From NCBI GenBank assembly GCA_027604705.1, contig JADHYV010000133.1, positions 1-29,569 on the forward strand: a stretch of DNA of 29,569 nt, in the 5' to 3' direction. The notes beneath the pieces are model-generated. The model was not told the origin of the DNA. It made no database searches and saw nothing but the letters and a program-made list of their open reading frames with translations. The translations under genes and the position numbers were made by a program. Below, piece by piece: positions 21,081 through 29,569 of the stretch; positions within the stretch are counted from its first letter, which is position 1, and every line of letters starts with the position of its first letter. Source of the DNA: Allomyces arbusculus. Lineage: Eukaryota > Blastocladiomycota > Blastocladiomycetes > Blastocladiales > Blastocladiaceae.

Positions 21081-23717
21081 CGGAAATTCACAAAAAAATT
21101 TTCGACTTGCGAGAGCGTGAGCCCCGTCGCGGCCATTAGCTGGTTCTTCTCCGTACGAGTTGGATAGGGCGACTAGGTACGCGCGCAGCGTGACGTGGAC
21201 ATGAAATGTCAGCGTACTGGTTGCGAGCTGGGCAGCGGGCGAGAGGGTATGAGAAGGGGGCAGGGGAGGAGGAAGAGCGAGGAGAGCGAGGACCGAAGGT
21301 GGCAAGCCATCGCCCCGGCCACGCGTTGGTTGATGATCTGGCGTCGACCACCCGCTCCTTCTCGCGCTCCTGGCCAACATCTCATTCTCCACCTCCACCA
21401 GCGTACGGCACGCGTGGCACCCGGCCTCGGCTAGCAGTAACCATGGATCGCAGCCACCACGGATCGCAGCATCGACGGTACTCACAAGCAATCATGGAGC
21501 GCTGCATCGACGGCACCCGCACCGACCGGTCCCGGCCCACCACCTGCTCATCTGCCACGGCCTGTCACCCCGCCCGCCCGCCTGCACACTCGGTCTGTAC
21601 TTACCTCGCGGTGCTCTTCAACCCACGCCAGCAGCGTCGCACGCGCACCAGTCGGCAAGTGCGCCCGCCGCCGCCGGTTCTTAATGACGGCCAGCAGCGC
21701 GCGGTCCGAGTCCGGTGTCGATCGCCGCGTCGCTGCCGCCGTCGCTGCGCTTCCTCTCGTCACGCCAGTCGCACTCGTGCTCGTGCTGCTGGGACCCGAG
21801 GGTGTCGGCCCACCTCCGTCGTGCACACGGCGTGCAGGCTCGGCACGCGGTGGTGACGCCACGGACGCCGACGCCGACGCCGACGGACCATGCGATGGGT
21901 TCGAGACTGGGCCGCCGTGACCGCCGTCGGGCTTCGTCACGGTGGAGGTCGAGCCACGCGCGACTGTCACGTCAGTCGTCGGTTCATGTTCCACCGACTT
22001 TGCCACTGGTAGCTGCTGCAGCGGCGGCAGCCGAGCAGACGGGTGCCGCGGCGAGACGGACTCGTTCTGCACGCGGCCTGCCGCGTCGCGCGGTGCCGTG
22101 TGATTGTGCCAATCTGGGCCGTGCGGTACTTCCGTAGGCGCAGCCCGCCACACACAAACTCCACCGTCACCGTGCTGCGCGCCGCTCCAAGCCGTTGGCC
22201 ACGGCGTAGCGCCCTGCATCTCCTCGCTCGGCCACGCCGTGACTCGACCCGCCGCCGGCGCCGCCCCTGGCCACGCACCGCGCGTGTCCGTCCACTCGTT
22301 CGGCGCTGCAACCGTGCGCCAGTCGCCGTACGCATGCTCGCGCCCGTGCTCGTGACTTACCGGACCATACTGCGCGCCCGTCGGTCTCCAGAGACCCGGC
22401 CCGTGCGCAGCCGCAGCGGGGGGTGGCCACGTCGCCTGGTCCGCACGGTCGTGCTGTGACCACATACCATTGTTGCCATGCTGCCGCGGCGGCGATGCGC
22501 GCCGCACGTACGGACTTGCCGGCGGTACCCCAGGCGCACTCCACGGCGAATACTGCGCGCCGTACCACGGTCGGTCGCGGTGTGCGCGGTCCGGCGCCGC
22601 AGACCGCCATGTGGGCATCGCCGCCGCGTCGTACGATCCGGTGCCGCGCTGGGACGCGCCGCCGTGATATGACGCGGCCGTCCACCTCGCATGCGGCCAG
22701 CTCTCGTGCGCGGGCGGTGGTGGGACCGCCGGCGCGTCGTGCCACGCATCGACCGCGTGCGTCCTGCTCGCGTGTGCCGCACGCCATGCTGTCGGCGGCG
22801 AGAACGGTGGGGACGGCGCGGCATGCGCCAGAGTGGCCCAACCGAAGCCAAGACCAGCCGGGTCGCTTCCTTCTCGAGTTCTACAAGAAGATCGTCACGG
22901 CGGTCAAGGACGTGCGAGCATGGCCGCGACGGCCACGGTATGGCAAGGCTCTCGAAACCGGTCGGATCGATACGCACGTGTCGTGTCCACTCGCGTGCGG
23001 CAAACGAGCGTTCGAATCAGGGTGCCACAAGTCCTGCTGATCGCGACGGTTTGCGGCGCGGTGCGGCTCGTGGTAACGGGAGTGGTCCGGGTACGGGTCA
23101 TTCGTGCGCGCGTGAGGCCACGGGTTCGGGTAGATCGCCACCAGCGCCGTCGTCGCCGGCGGCAACAACTCGGTCGCGTCACGCCCGTGCCGGTGTGAGT
23201 CGTGGTGTGGGTGCGACAGACCGTCGCGGATCGAGTCGAACCACGTCATGGTGTGCCGATCGACACCGACGTCCCGTTTGCGCCCCGGGTGCGCGTGCAC
23301 GGCCGTCGCGGTGGGCCACGTGAGAGGAGCCAAGTCGTCCCCGGATGCGTCGGGTGCGGTGCGATGCGGCGCAGCAATGCGATCCAGGCCAGCCGCGGGC
23401 GCGTGTGCGGACGCGTTGGTGGCCGTCGCGTCAACTCGGGGCATCGTCCGCGTTCGCCATGCGGGATCGGGCCAGACGGCGTGCGCGGACTGGGGGTCGG
23501 TAGCTCCACCGCCGGCGTTGGGCGAGGTGCCGGGTCCGACTCCATGGTGGTGGCGCGTCGCCGGATCGTGCGTGGAGGCTGGACCCGGTTGGCTCGTGGG
23601 CGGCGGCGCGTGCATGCTGGCCGCGTGCCACGGCGCATCGTCGTCGCGTACGCCACCAGGTCCAACGTGTGCCGGTGGCGGACTGGCGCCGCCGCGTCCA
23701 TGTTGGTTCGCGTGCAT
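21081..23717 (-). CDS. HD5, TALE homeobox transcription factor with altered helix 3
   Basis: Exon A (23717-22978) starts MHANQHGRGGASPPP; the frame is open farther, to a Met at 24044, so the start is uncertain. Intron 1 is only 97 nt (22977-22881, GTGCGT to CTTGTAG) and is phase 2 as in all paralogues. Exon B (22880-21605) carries HRDRPWYGAQYSPW, Ser/Ala-rich sequence and NRRRRAHLPTGARATLLAW with EEHRE. Intron 2 (21604-21173) opens GTAAGT and closes CTAG. The 92-nt exon C encodes SPYPTRTEKNQ and LTLSQVENFFVNFR. The nearly invariant Trp of WFxN is Phe here, read from a T-rich run, while N51 and R53 remain. That could weaken packing of the recognition helix. Possible last exons start at 20775 or 20712, both ending at a stop at 20673 in the same frame. 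The gene lies head to head with bL27m. Confidence 0.78.
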
Positions 23718-25038
23718 GGAGGAGGCGGCGTGGTGGGCGATGATGATGGTTCGGGCAAGCGCGTGCAGCTGGTCGGTTGGGGTTGGGGGGATGTTGCGAG
23801 TCGGGGACGACCCCGGTCGTCGCGCTGATGGGCCAGGGCACGAGGTCGGGGAGCGGCGAACCAATCGGGTCGGTTGACGGCCGCGTCGCTTAGTTCGGTC
23901 GACTGAGCCCGTCGGAGAGCGCGGACGGCGCCGAAGCCTGCCGCGTCGAGTCAAGGGACCCCAAGGAGCGTTTGCGCGTCCACGGGGCGTCCCGTCGCAA
24001 CGCCAAGGGGAGATAGCCGCTGCTGACCGCAAAAATGGCCGCAAATGCGGTGCCGACGACTGACGATGGTGACTGACAGAGGGTTACGGCATGTGAGATT
24101 CGCTCCATTGTCAAGGCGCATGCGGGAAAGCGCACACTGCGCACGCGCATTCCTTTGCGGGCCCGTGTTGGTGTTTATGTCGGTACGTTGTTGCTCGGCC
24201 CACTCTTCTCTTGTTCCGACTACCTGTGCTCGATGCCAAGCTAACAGCAACGCCGCCACCGCGCCAGTCCCCGATCCGCCCGACCCGCCAACCTTCGTGC
24301 CGTGCACGCTCATGTGTCGCGTTTGCCCTAGTCCTGGTCGCGCGCTGCCGGGTGGACTGTTGTGCCACGGTCCACGCGCTCCTCTATGTTGACGGCAGCG
24401 GCCGTTTCGATGTCCTCCCATGGCGGGGTGTGGGCGCCCCCGTGCAGGCCGTGGTCCTCTCGCGACCTTGCCTGTTTTCCACCACGGGCACGCTGGAGCG
24501 CTGGCCACACTTGGAACGAATGAAAGGGGCTCGAAGAGTGCAGCACTGTCGAATACAATCCGCCGCTCGTCTCATGCTGCTTGCTGACCATCAACGTGCT
24601 CGGACGACTCGTCGAGTGGACTTCTCGGGCATCTTTGACGGCGGCAGGGAGCGGACTGTCGCATCGACGGACACGGCAACAGTCGCATCGACGACCTTCT
24701 GCCGGCGCATTCGCGCGATGTCGTTGGAACGAGCGAAGCGCTGATCGAGGCCCCCCACCCGAAGCGTCTCGGTGCTGCTTGTCCCCGGCCAAACAGCATC
24801 TGCACCGCATGTCAGGGACATCGTGCATGACGTGACTTTTTACAGCAACGCTTGATCACATCCAACACTCCTGGGAGGCTCGCCTATTATTTCGCGCCTT
24901 GACTCCAATCCATTCGGCCACTACTGACCCTGGCCGTCTTGCTGCAACTCGTTCGCGGCAATACCAGCTCCTGGCCGCCGCCGACCGTGACCCCAATTTC
25001 AATCCGTCGGATCCGCCACCACCACCACACCAACCGTC
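23718..25038. other. Divergent gap between HD5 and bL27m
   Basis: This should hold the promoters and leaders of HD5 (minus) and bL27m (plus). HD5 could start as far up as 24044. No TATA-like box or known motif stands out, and frames in 24100-24830 resemble no family I know. Confidence 0.4.
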
Positions 25039-25826
25039 ATGGCCTCGTCGCTCCTGTCGCGCATGGGCGCGCTGCGCCTTGCCGTGCCCGCAACCCATTT
25101 CCTCGTCCAGCGGCCCACGGCCCTTGCCAACCCGCTGTTTGTCGGCGGCCAAAAGCGTTGGGCCACAAAGCGCTCTGGTGGTTCCACCAAAAACGGCCGT
25201 GACTCCATCTCCAAGCGCCTCGGTCTCAAGAAGTACGGCGGCCAGCGCGTGATCCCGGGCAACATCCTCGTGCGCCAGCGCGGCACGCAGTTCCACGCAG
25301 GACCCAACGTACGCCGGTCCACCTCGACGCACGGCGATCGCGTTGCGCCAACCCGTGCGCACACATCCATGCAAACGTCCGCTGACGGCGTGCTCCCTCG
25401 CTCCGTTCCCCACAGGTCGGCATGGGCCGCGACCACACGCTCTTTGCCCTGCAGCCCGGCACTGTGCACTTTTACACGGCCTACAAGGTGAAGCCGCTCG
25501 GCCGCACGCGCACGCTCGCGCAGCCGCACAAGTTCGTGCAGGTCGTGAACCCAACCACGCACCCGCAGGCCTTCGACGCCGACGGTAAACTGGTCCTGTC
25601 GCGCGCGATCATCGAGACCGACACGATCCGCGCCTCGCCGAGCCGCACCGCCACGCCCGTTCTGCCCGCCGTGACCGCCGAGGAGTTCATTCCGCGGCGC
25701 CGCGTGTTTGAAAAGATTGACCGTGTCGAGTTTGAGACGCTTGTCACGGAGTCGTGGGCCGAGCGGCTCGGGAACGACCATTGGATGGTCAAGAAGCGCC
25801 GCGGGTCCGAGACGAGCGTGGTCTAA
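25039..25826 (+). CDS. Mitochondrial large-subunit ribosomal protein bL27m
   Basis: Nuclear gene for bL27 of the mitochondrial ribosome, a large-subunit protein whose bacterial counterpart reaches the peptidyl transferase centre with its N-terminus. Exon 1 is 25039-25308 and exon 2 is 25416-25826, joined across a 107-nt phase-0 intron (GTACGC...CCACAG), for 226 residues. The first 40 or so residues are rich in Ala, Leu and Arg with few acids, as in a mitochondrial presequence, ending near [15 protein letters not shown]. The family signature follows: [38 protein letters not shown] and, after the splice, [14 protein letters not shown]-terminal extension of roughly 110 residues is longer than in bacteria (about 85 residues in all), as is common in mitochondrial forms. 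The start is the first Met of the frame that gives a full presequence. It is the only housekeeping gene in the cluster. Confidence 0.96.
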
Positions 25827-25932
25827 TTGTGTCCGTTGCAGGGGTAAGGGGTTTGGGTTGGGTTCGTGTCGTTTGTCTACAATAGCTCACATCAGTTTAT
25901 TATTTCTGGCGCTGCGACTGTGTTCATCTTGG

Positions 25933-26214
25933 ATGGATGACTTGCCTGCCCTCGCAATTCCCATACTTGAGCGAATGGTGGCGATTACTGAACGTCTGTT
26001 CCGTCACTCCACCCGCTCGGAAACAGTCCCCGACGCGGTGGCCGCCCCTCTGCAAATTGTGAAGCGTGTTCATTCGTTCATTTTCTCAACAGTGAAGTCT
26101 GGTGTTGTCAGTCTGATCAATATCATCGTGCTATCAGTATCTCAAAATTGGCACGATAGCCGAAAAGGACTTCTCTGCCTTGCCACTCTCTGTCGCTCAG
26201 CTCTTCGCGATTGA
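25933..26214 (+). CDS. Unrecognised small reading frame, 93 codons
   Basis: The frame begins MDDLPALAIPILERMVAITE and ends at a stop at 26214, about 100 bases after bL27m. Its base composition is clearly less GC-rich than its neighbours, and the peptide is rich in Ile, Val, Leu and Ser, unlike the Arg/Pro/Ala-rich chance frames elsewhere. It could be a helical fragment of a larger protein, part of a decayed gene, or simply 3' untranslated sequence. I recognise no family. Confidence 0.2.
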   Translation: MDDLPALAIPILERMVAITERLFRHSTRSETVPDAVAAPLQIVKRVHSFIFSTVKSGVVSLINIIVLSVSQNWHDSRKGLLCLATLCRSALRD

Positions 26215-26370
26215 CCATCGCCAATTCTTACAGGGCGCGGAGCGTCGATGCGCGCACCTCCAGCGATCTTTTTTCGCCGGTCCTGGCGAGGCCCACCATT
26301 GTTAGCACACACGGAAGTGCTTTGCTGACCGGCGCAACGAAGCGTGCATCACCAGGTCTTGCATTGGTGT

Positions 26371-26718
26371 GCGAATTTATCGACCCAAGCCAAAAAATGA
26401 AGTCAATTATTTGCTCGGTCTGCGCATGAACTCCAGCAGTGCGCAAACGAAGCGCGATGTGAGAACGAGGGGCCGGTGTGTCTTGCAGCCACCATCGTCT
26501 GCAATCGCCAGGACCAAGCAGAGGGTTGCCCTCGGCTCACGTACCTGGTACCGGTCGTCCATTGCCTGACTTTCCGACACAAGGCACGGCGCGCAAATCA
26601 GGCCCGTTCGCATTCGTTGAGCACCCCAAGCGCGTGCACTCAACGTCGCTCCTGGGCCGCTATCTCGCTCGCTCATTGTGCTCGCTGCTGTTGCGCTTCA
26701 CGCCGTCGCTCCTCCCGG
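26371..26718 (+). promoter_or_regulatory. Conserved 5' flank of HD6
   Basis: This holds the HD6 copies of the shared upstream blocks: GCGAATTTATCG with CCCAAGCCAAAAAATGAA and CAATTATTTG (26371-26420), GCGCAAACGAAGCGCGATG with TGAGAAC (about 26441-26466), and a CTCATTGTGC...CTTCACGCCGTCG block (about 26669-26715). It is more diverged than the HD1/HD4 pair but has the same order and spacing, about 0.5 kb before the start codon at 26911. Confidence 0.42.
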
Positions 26719-26910
26719 CGCGCGTTGGCATCAGTGCCACGAACCCAACAGTGCCAACCCAACAGTGCCACAGAACCCGACCCAACCCGTCGACTGATTC
26801 GTGCACCACGACCGGCGTCAACACTGACTGTTGCAATCTGCGCACTGATACCCTCGCGGACCCTTGCGCGCTCTGTGCCTGCACGACGGAACCGCGTCCC
26901 GCTCGCCGCC

Positions 26911-27048
26911 ATGGGCTCAAGTTGGCACGGGCGCATCGGCGTTCTGCCACCGTCCCGGGTTGAGCACAACGATGACGGCGCTCATGGCAACCCGCTGCCA
27001 CCGCCTCTATCATGGGGACCTATTGCGCCGGCGCCCCTCGAATGGCAT

Positions 27049-27089
<41 letters not shown>

Positions 27090-29267
27090 CGACGTACGAC
27101 TTGGCGCCGGCTCGAACGACCACCCCTTGCTCACCCACGGCAACGAGCAGCGCGGTGTGCATGCAGGGATCGCGCGTCCCGGATCCACCAGTCACGCATC
27201 CACCCCTTGGCCCGCGGCCCACTTTGCGCATGCTGCCGAAGACGACGACGCTGTCGGGCACGCCCTCCACCCATTCGACCAGCGCGATCGCGCCTCTGCC
27301 GCGACTTGGTGGGGTCCCGACGACGACAACGGCCCCGCAGTCGTACGGCGCGATGCGGCGCTGTCTGTCGACACCGCTCGAGTCCGACACCGGTACGCAC
27401 TCGACTTGGCTCCTCCTATGGTGGCAGCGCCGCAGCGGCACGGGCCCGATCAGCACCACCACTTCATTGCTCGGCACGACGACGACCACCACGCAACTGC
27501 ATGGATCGCGCACCACGACCTGTATGCGACGCTGTCGCACACGCACCGTCACGACCATGGTGCTCTGCCGCTGCCGTCGTCGGTCGTCACGACTTTTCTC
27601 TCGCGGCCGGTCGTGCCTGTCGAAACCATGCGCAGCGGGGCCGCACACAACTTGTACGACGCGGGCACTCGACATGCAACGTGGTGGCCGCCCGTGTTCC
27701 TTCATCCTGCCGAATCCGAAGCTGCCGGTCAGCGCCACATCGATCTGTACGGGCATGCTGGGCACCGCCGGCACGCACTCGAAAGCAGCGGGTACGTACC
27801 ATTCGCCATTTCCAGCACCATGTCGCTACGCCCACCCCGCGCCACGTGCACAGCGATGGCCAAAGTGCTTCAACGCAACGATGCCGGCGCGGGGGGCGGG
27901 AGGCGGGATAGATAGCTCCTCGACTGCCCGATACCTCAACGTTGCGAGAAATTCGCATGCTCGATGGGCCGTGGTCGAGCTGTCGCCGTTCGTCCATGTG
28001 CACCGTGGCGTGGACTAACCTTGTTCGATTCGGACGTAGCGCTTGGCCGCCGTCGCAGCCAACTGTCGAGCTCGCACCAGCACAACCCGGTCCAAACTTC
28101 GCGACGCGGCCGGACTTGCCACCGTGGTGGGCTCGCGCGCCGCTCTGTCCACGGCTGCCCGCGGCGCACTTGCTCATGCATGCCGAGGATCTTACGGGAC
28201 CCACTTACTCGCCGTATCCGCTCCACTCTCCGTCGGGCGCGGTCGAGTCGATGCCCGATCTCGCGATGCACGCTACGCCGCCACCGCCGCCGCCGCCGCC
28301 GGGACCGGCATGCGCGCTTGAGCCCGCACTGGGTGACGACGGTTGTGCGCACACTGGCGAGGCAGCAGCATGGTGCGGCGCGTGGTGGTACACCCGTGAG
28401 CGCCGACGTGACCGTCCGTGGGACGGCGGCGTGCTGTGCGCCGCGGCACGCGTTCCTGCAGCCGCACACGGCGGCGCCGACCGGTCGCGCGGTGCCGTAA
28501 TGCCCGCGCGGTCGTGGCATCGTGCGGCGCCGTGGATGCACCGCGATCCGCGCCAAGTCAAATCGGCGTGGACGCACCACGCTCGCGCACCAGTGCGCCT
28601 GCATGCCGCGGACCGTGCGCCGCGGTCGTCGGTGGTCGACGAGTTTGCGCAAGAAACCGTCGACGAACAAGTCACGTGGGGAGCGGACGGCAGCGGCGAG
28701 GGGACGCATGGCACCGCGCGGGGCACGTTGCACGGTCGTCCCAGCCGAGCGAGGGGCGACGCGAGGATGCCAGCCGCGGCAGCGTGGTCGGTCGACGACG
28801 TGCCGCGACCGACGCGGTCCACGGGCCGGAGTCGTGGTGGTGGTGGTGGGGTTGCGGGTCCTGGTAGTGCCGGTGCGCGGGACGCTACCGGGGTGACGAC
28901 GATGACGCGGCGCGCATCGCATCGGGGGGACGAGCGTCACGGGGCCACCATGGCCGATGCGCCGGCGTGGGGCCACAGCGACACGGCGACAGCGAGCGGG
29001 ACCGTGCACGGCAGTTGCGACGAAGACGGCCCGATCGGGGACGTGCGCGGCGGTACTCGAGCAAGCGGCGCTGGAACCGGTGCGACTACGACGCCGCCGA
29101 CTGAGTCCGTGAAGAGCACGCGCGACGCGCTGCCGCTGTCGCCGCCCCCGGCGCCGCTCAGCACCGACCATGGGTCGCTGGCCGCGGTCAAGAGTCGGCG
29201 GCGACGGTCCAACTTGCCGGCCGAGGCGCGCGCGATGCTGCTGGCGTGGGTCAACCGGCATCACGAG
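26911..29267 (+). CDS. HD6, TALE homeobox transcription factor, 3' part beyond window
   Basis: Exon A 26911-27791 starts MGSSWHGRIGV and contains 13 consecutive Gln from a pure CAG run. Intron 1 (27792-28039) opens GTACGT and closes GACGTAG, with CTAAC about 25 nt before the acceptor. Phase 2 matches on both sides. Exon B 28040-29267 has a Pro run, RRRDRPWDG, VDEFAQETVDEQVTWGAD, and ends SRRRRSNLPAEARAMLLAW with RHHE, so helix 1 ends HHE where the other five have HRE. The donor is GAG|GTACGT and intron 2 runs off the right edge. The 703 codons visible are uninterrupted. It is the closest structural mirror of HD1: the start codon lies 2659 bases from the right edge, against 2666 for HD1 from the left. 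DNA-binding helix 3 is not visible, so the homeodomain call rests on the arm, helix 1 and the paralogues. Confidence 0.8.
27048..27089 (+). repeat. CAG trinucleotide run coding 13 Gln in HD6
   Basis: Thirteen pure CAG codons followed by CAC, within exon A of HD6. The aligned position has five Gln in HD1 (about 2494-2515, minus) and three in HD4 (near 15716). The pure codon use suggests recent slippage. Confidence 0.9.
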
Positions 29268-29500
29268 GTACGTTGCGCATTTTGCCTTTTCGTGGGTCCG
29301 AGCGTGGCATGGTGACAGTGGGTGGGGCTCGCAGTCGTCATGACGACCCGCGCGTCGTCAGGTCAACCTGGAGGACAGCCATGGCAGCTGGGGATGGAGT
29401 TGCGTGAGTGGGGAGGGGAAACGGAGAGTGAGCGTGACCGAACCATGCTGCTGCCCTTGCCCTTGCCTCGGCGCGCTGCGGTCGGTTGTTGTTTACCAAC

Positions 29501-29566
29501 CATCGCCAGTGCACGCCTGCACGAAAGTCGAACAAGCGAGAAATGCGTACTGACTGGCCACGGCCG
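29501..29566. repeat. Right arm of near-identical inverted repeat, inside HD6 intron 2
   Basis: This is the reverse complement of 4-70. The hairpin GTGCA-CGCC-TGCAC is at 29509-29522, and a GGCC-AC-GGCC palindrome lies close to the end. The window stops at the same point of the repeat at both ends, so the sequence probably ends where a repeat could not be resolved. Confidence 0.85.
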
Positions 29567-29569
29567 ATG

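Noticed and set aside
1-29569. Giant-virus origin, because of high GC and many repeats
   Set aside because: A nuclear-type bL27m gene with a mitochondrial presequence, and regular spliceosomal introns in every recognised gene, point to a cellular eukaryote.

Overview
The window is GC-rich nuclear DNA of a eukaryote with short spliceosomal introns. The introns open mostly GTACGT or GTACGC and close CAG or TAG. The one confidently named housekeeping gene is a nuclear gene for a mitochondrial ribosomal protein (bL27m). A compact, GC-rich, intron-bearing genome with an expanded TALE homeobox family would suit a free-living amoeba of the Acanthamoeba type. That assignment is inference; nothing in the sequence fixes the species.

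The main content is a cluster of six related TALE-class homeobox genes, called HD1 to HD6 here. HD1 (minus, 298-2666, cut by the left edge), HD2 (minus, 4773-7497), HD3 (minus, 9677-12348), HD4 (plus, 15573-18655), HD5 (minus, 21081-23717) and HD6 (plus, 26911-29267, cut by the right edge). All share one architecture: a 5' exon rich in Pro, His, Ala and Gln; a phase-2 intron; a 1.0-1.35 kb exon that carries an RDRPW motif and ends with helix 1 of the homeodomain; a phase-0 intron exactly at the TALE loop; and a 92-nt exon with PYP, helix 2 and most of helix 3. Reading each open frame alone hides this and makes the 5' exons look like separate unknown genes. A further small 3' exon is likely but not proven.

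HD1, HD4 and HD6 form one subfamily with alignable 5' exons and a conserved 5' flank whose best block lies about 0.5 kb before the start codon. HD2, HD3 and HD5 form a looser second group. HD1 and HD6 mirror each other at the two ends, so the window begins and ends inside the same intron in opposite orientation, with a near-identical 66-67 bp inverted repeat.

Between the homeobox genes lie bL27m (25039-25826), a decayed hAT DNA transposase fragment (about 13345-13545, minus) and gene-poor stretches in which I recognise little. The homeodomain proteins are presumably nuclear DNA-binding regulators that may act as dimers. Two diverged subclasses packed in mixed orientations invite comparison with homeodomain mating-type loci, but that is a hypothesis.
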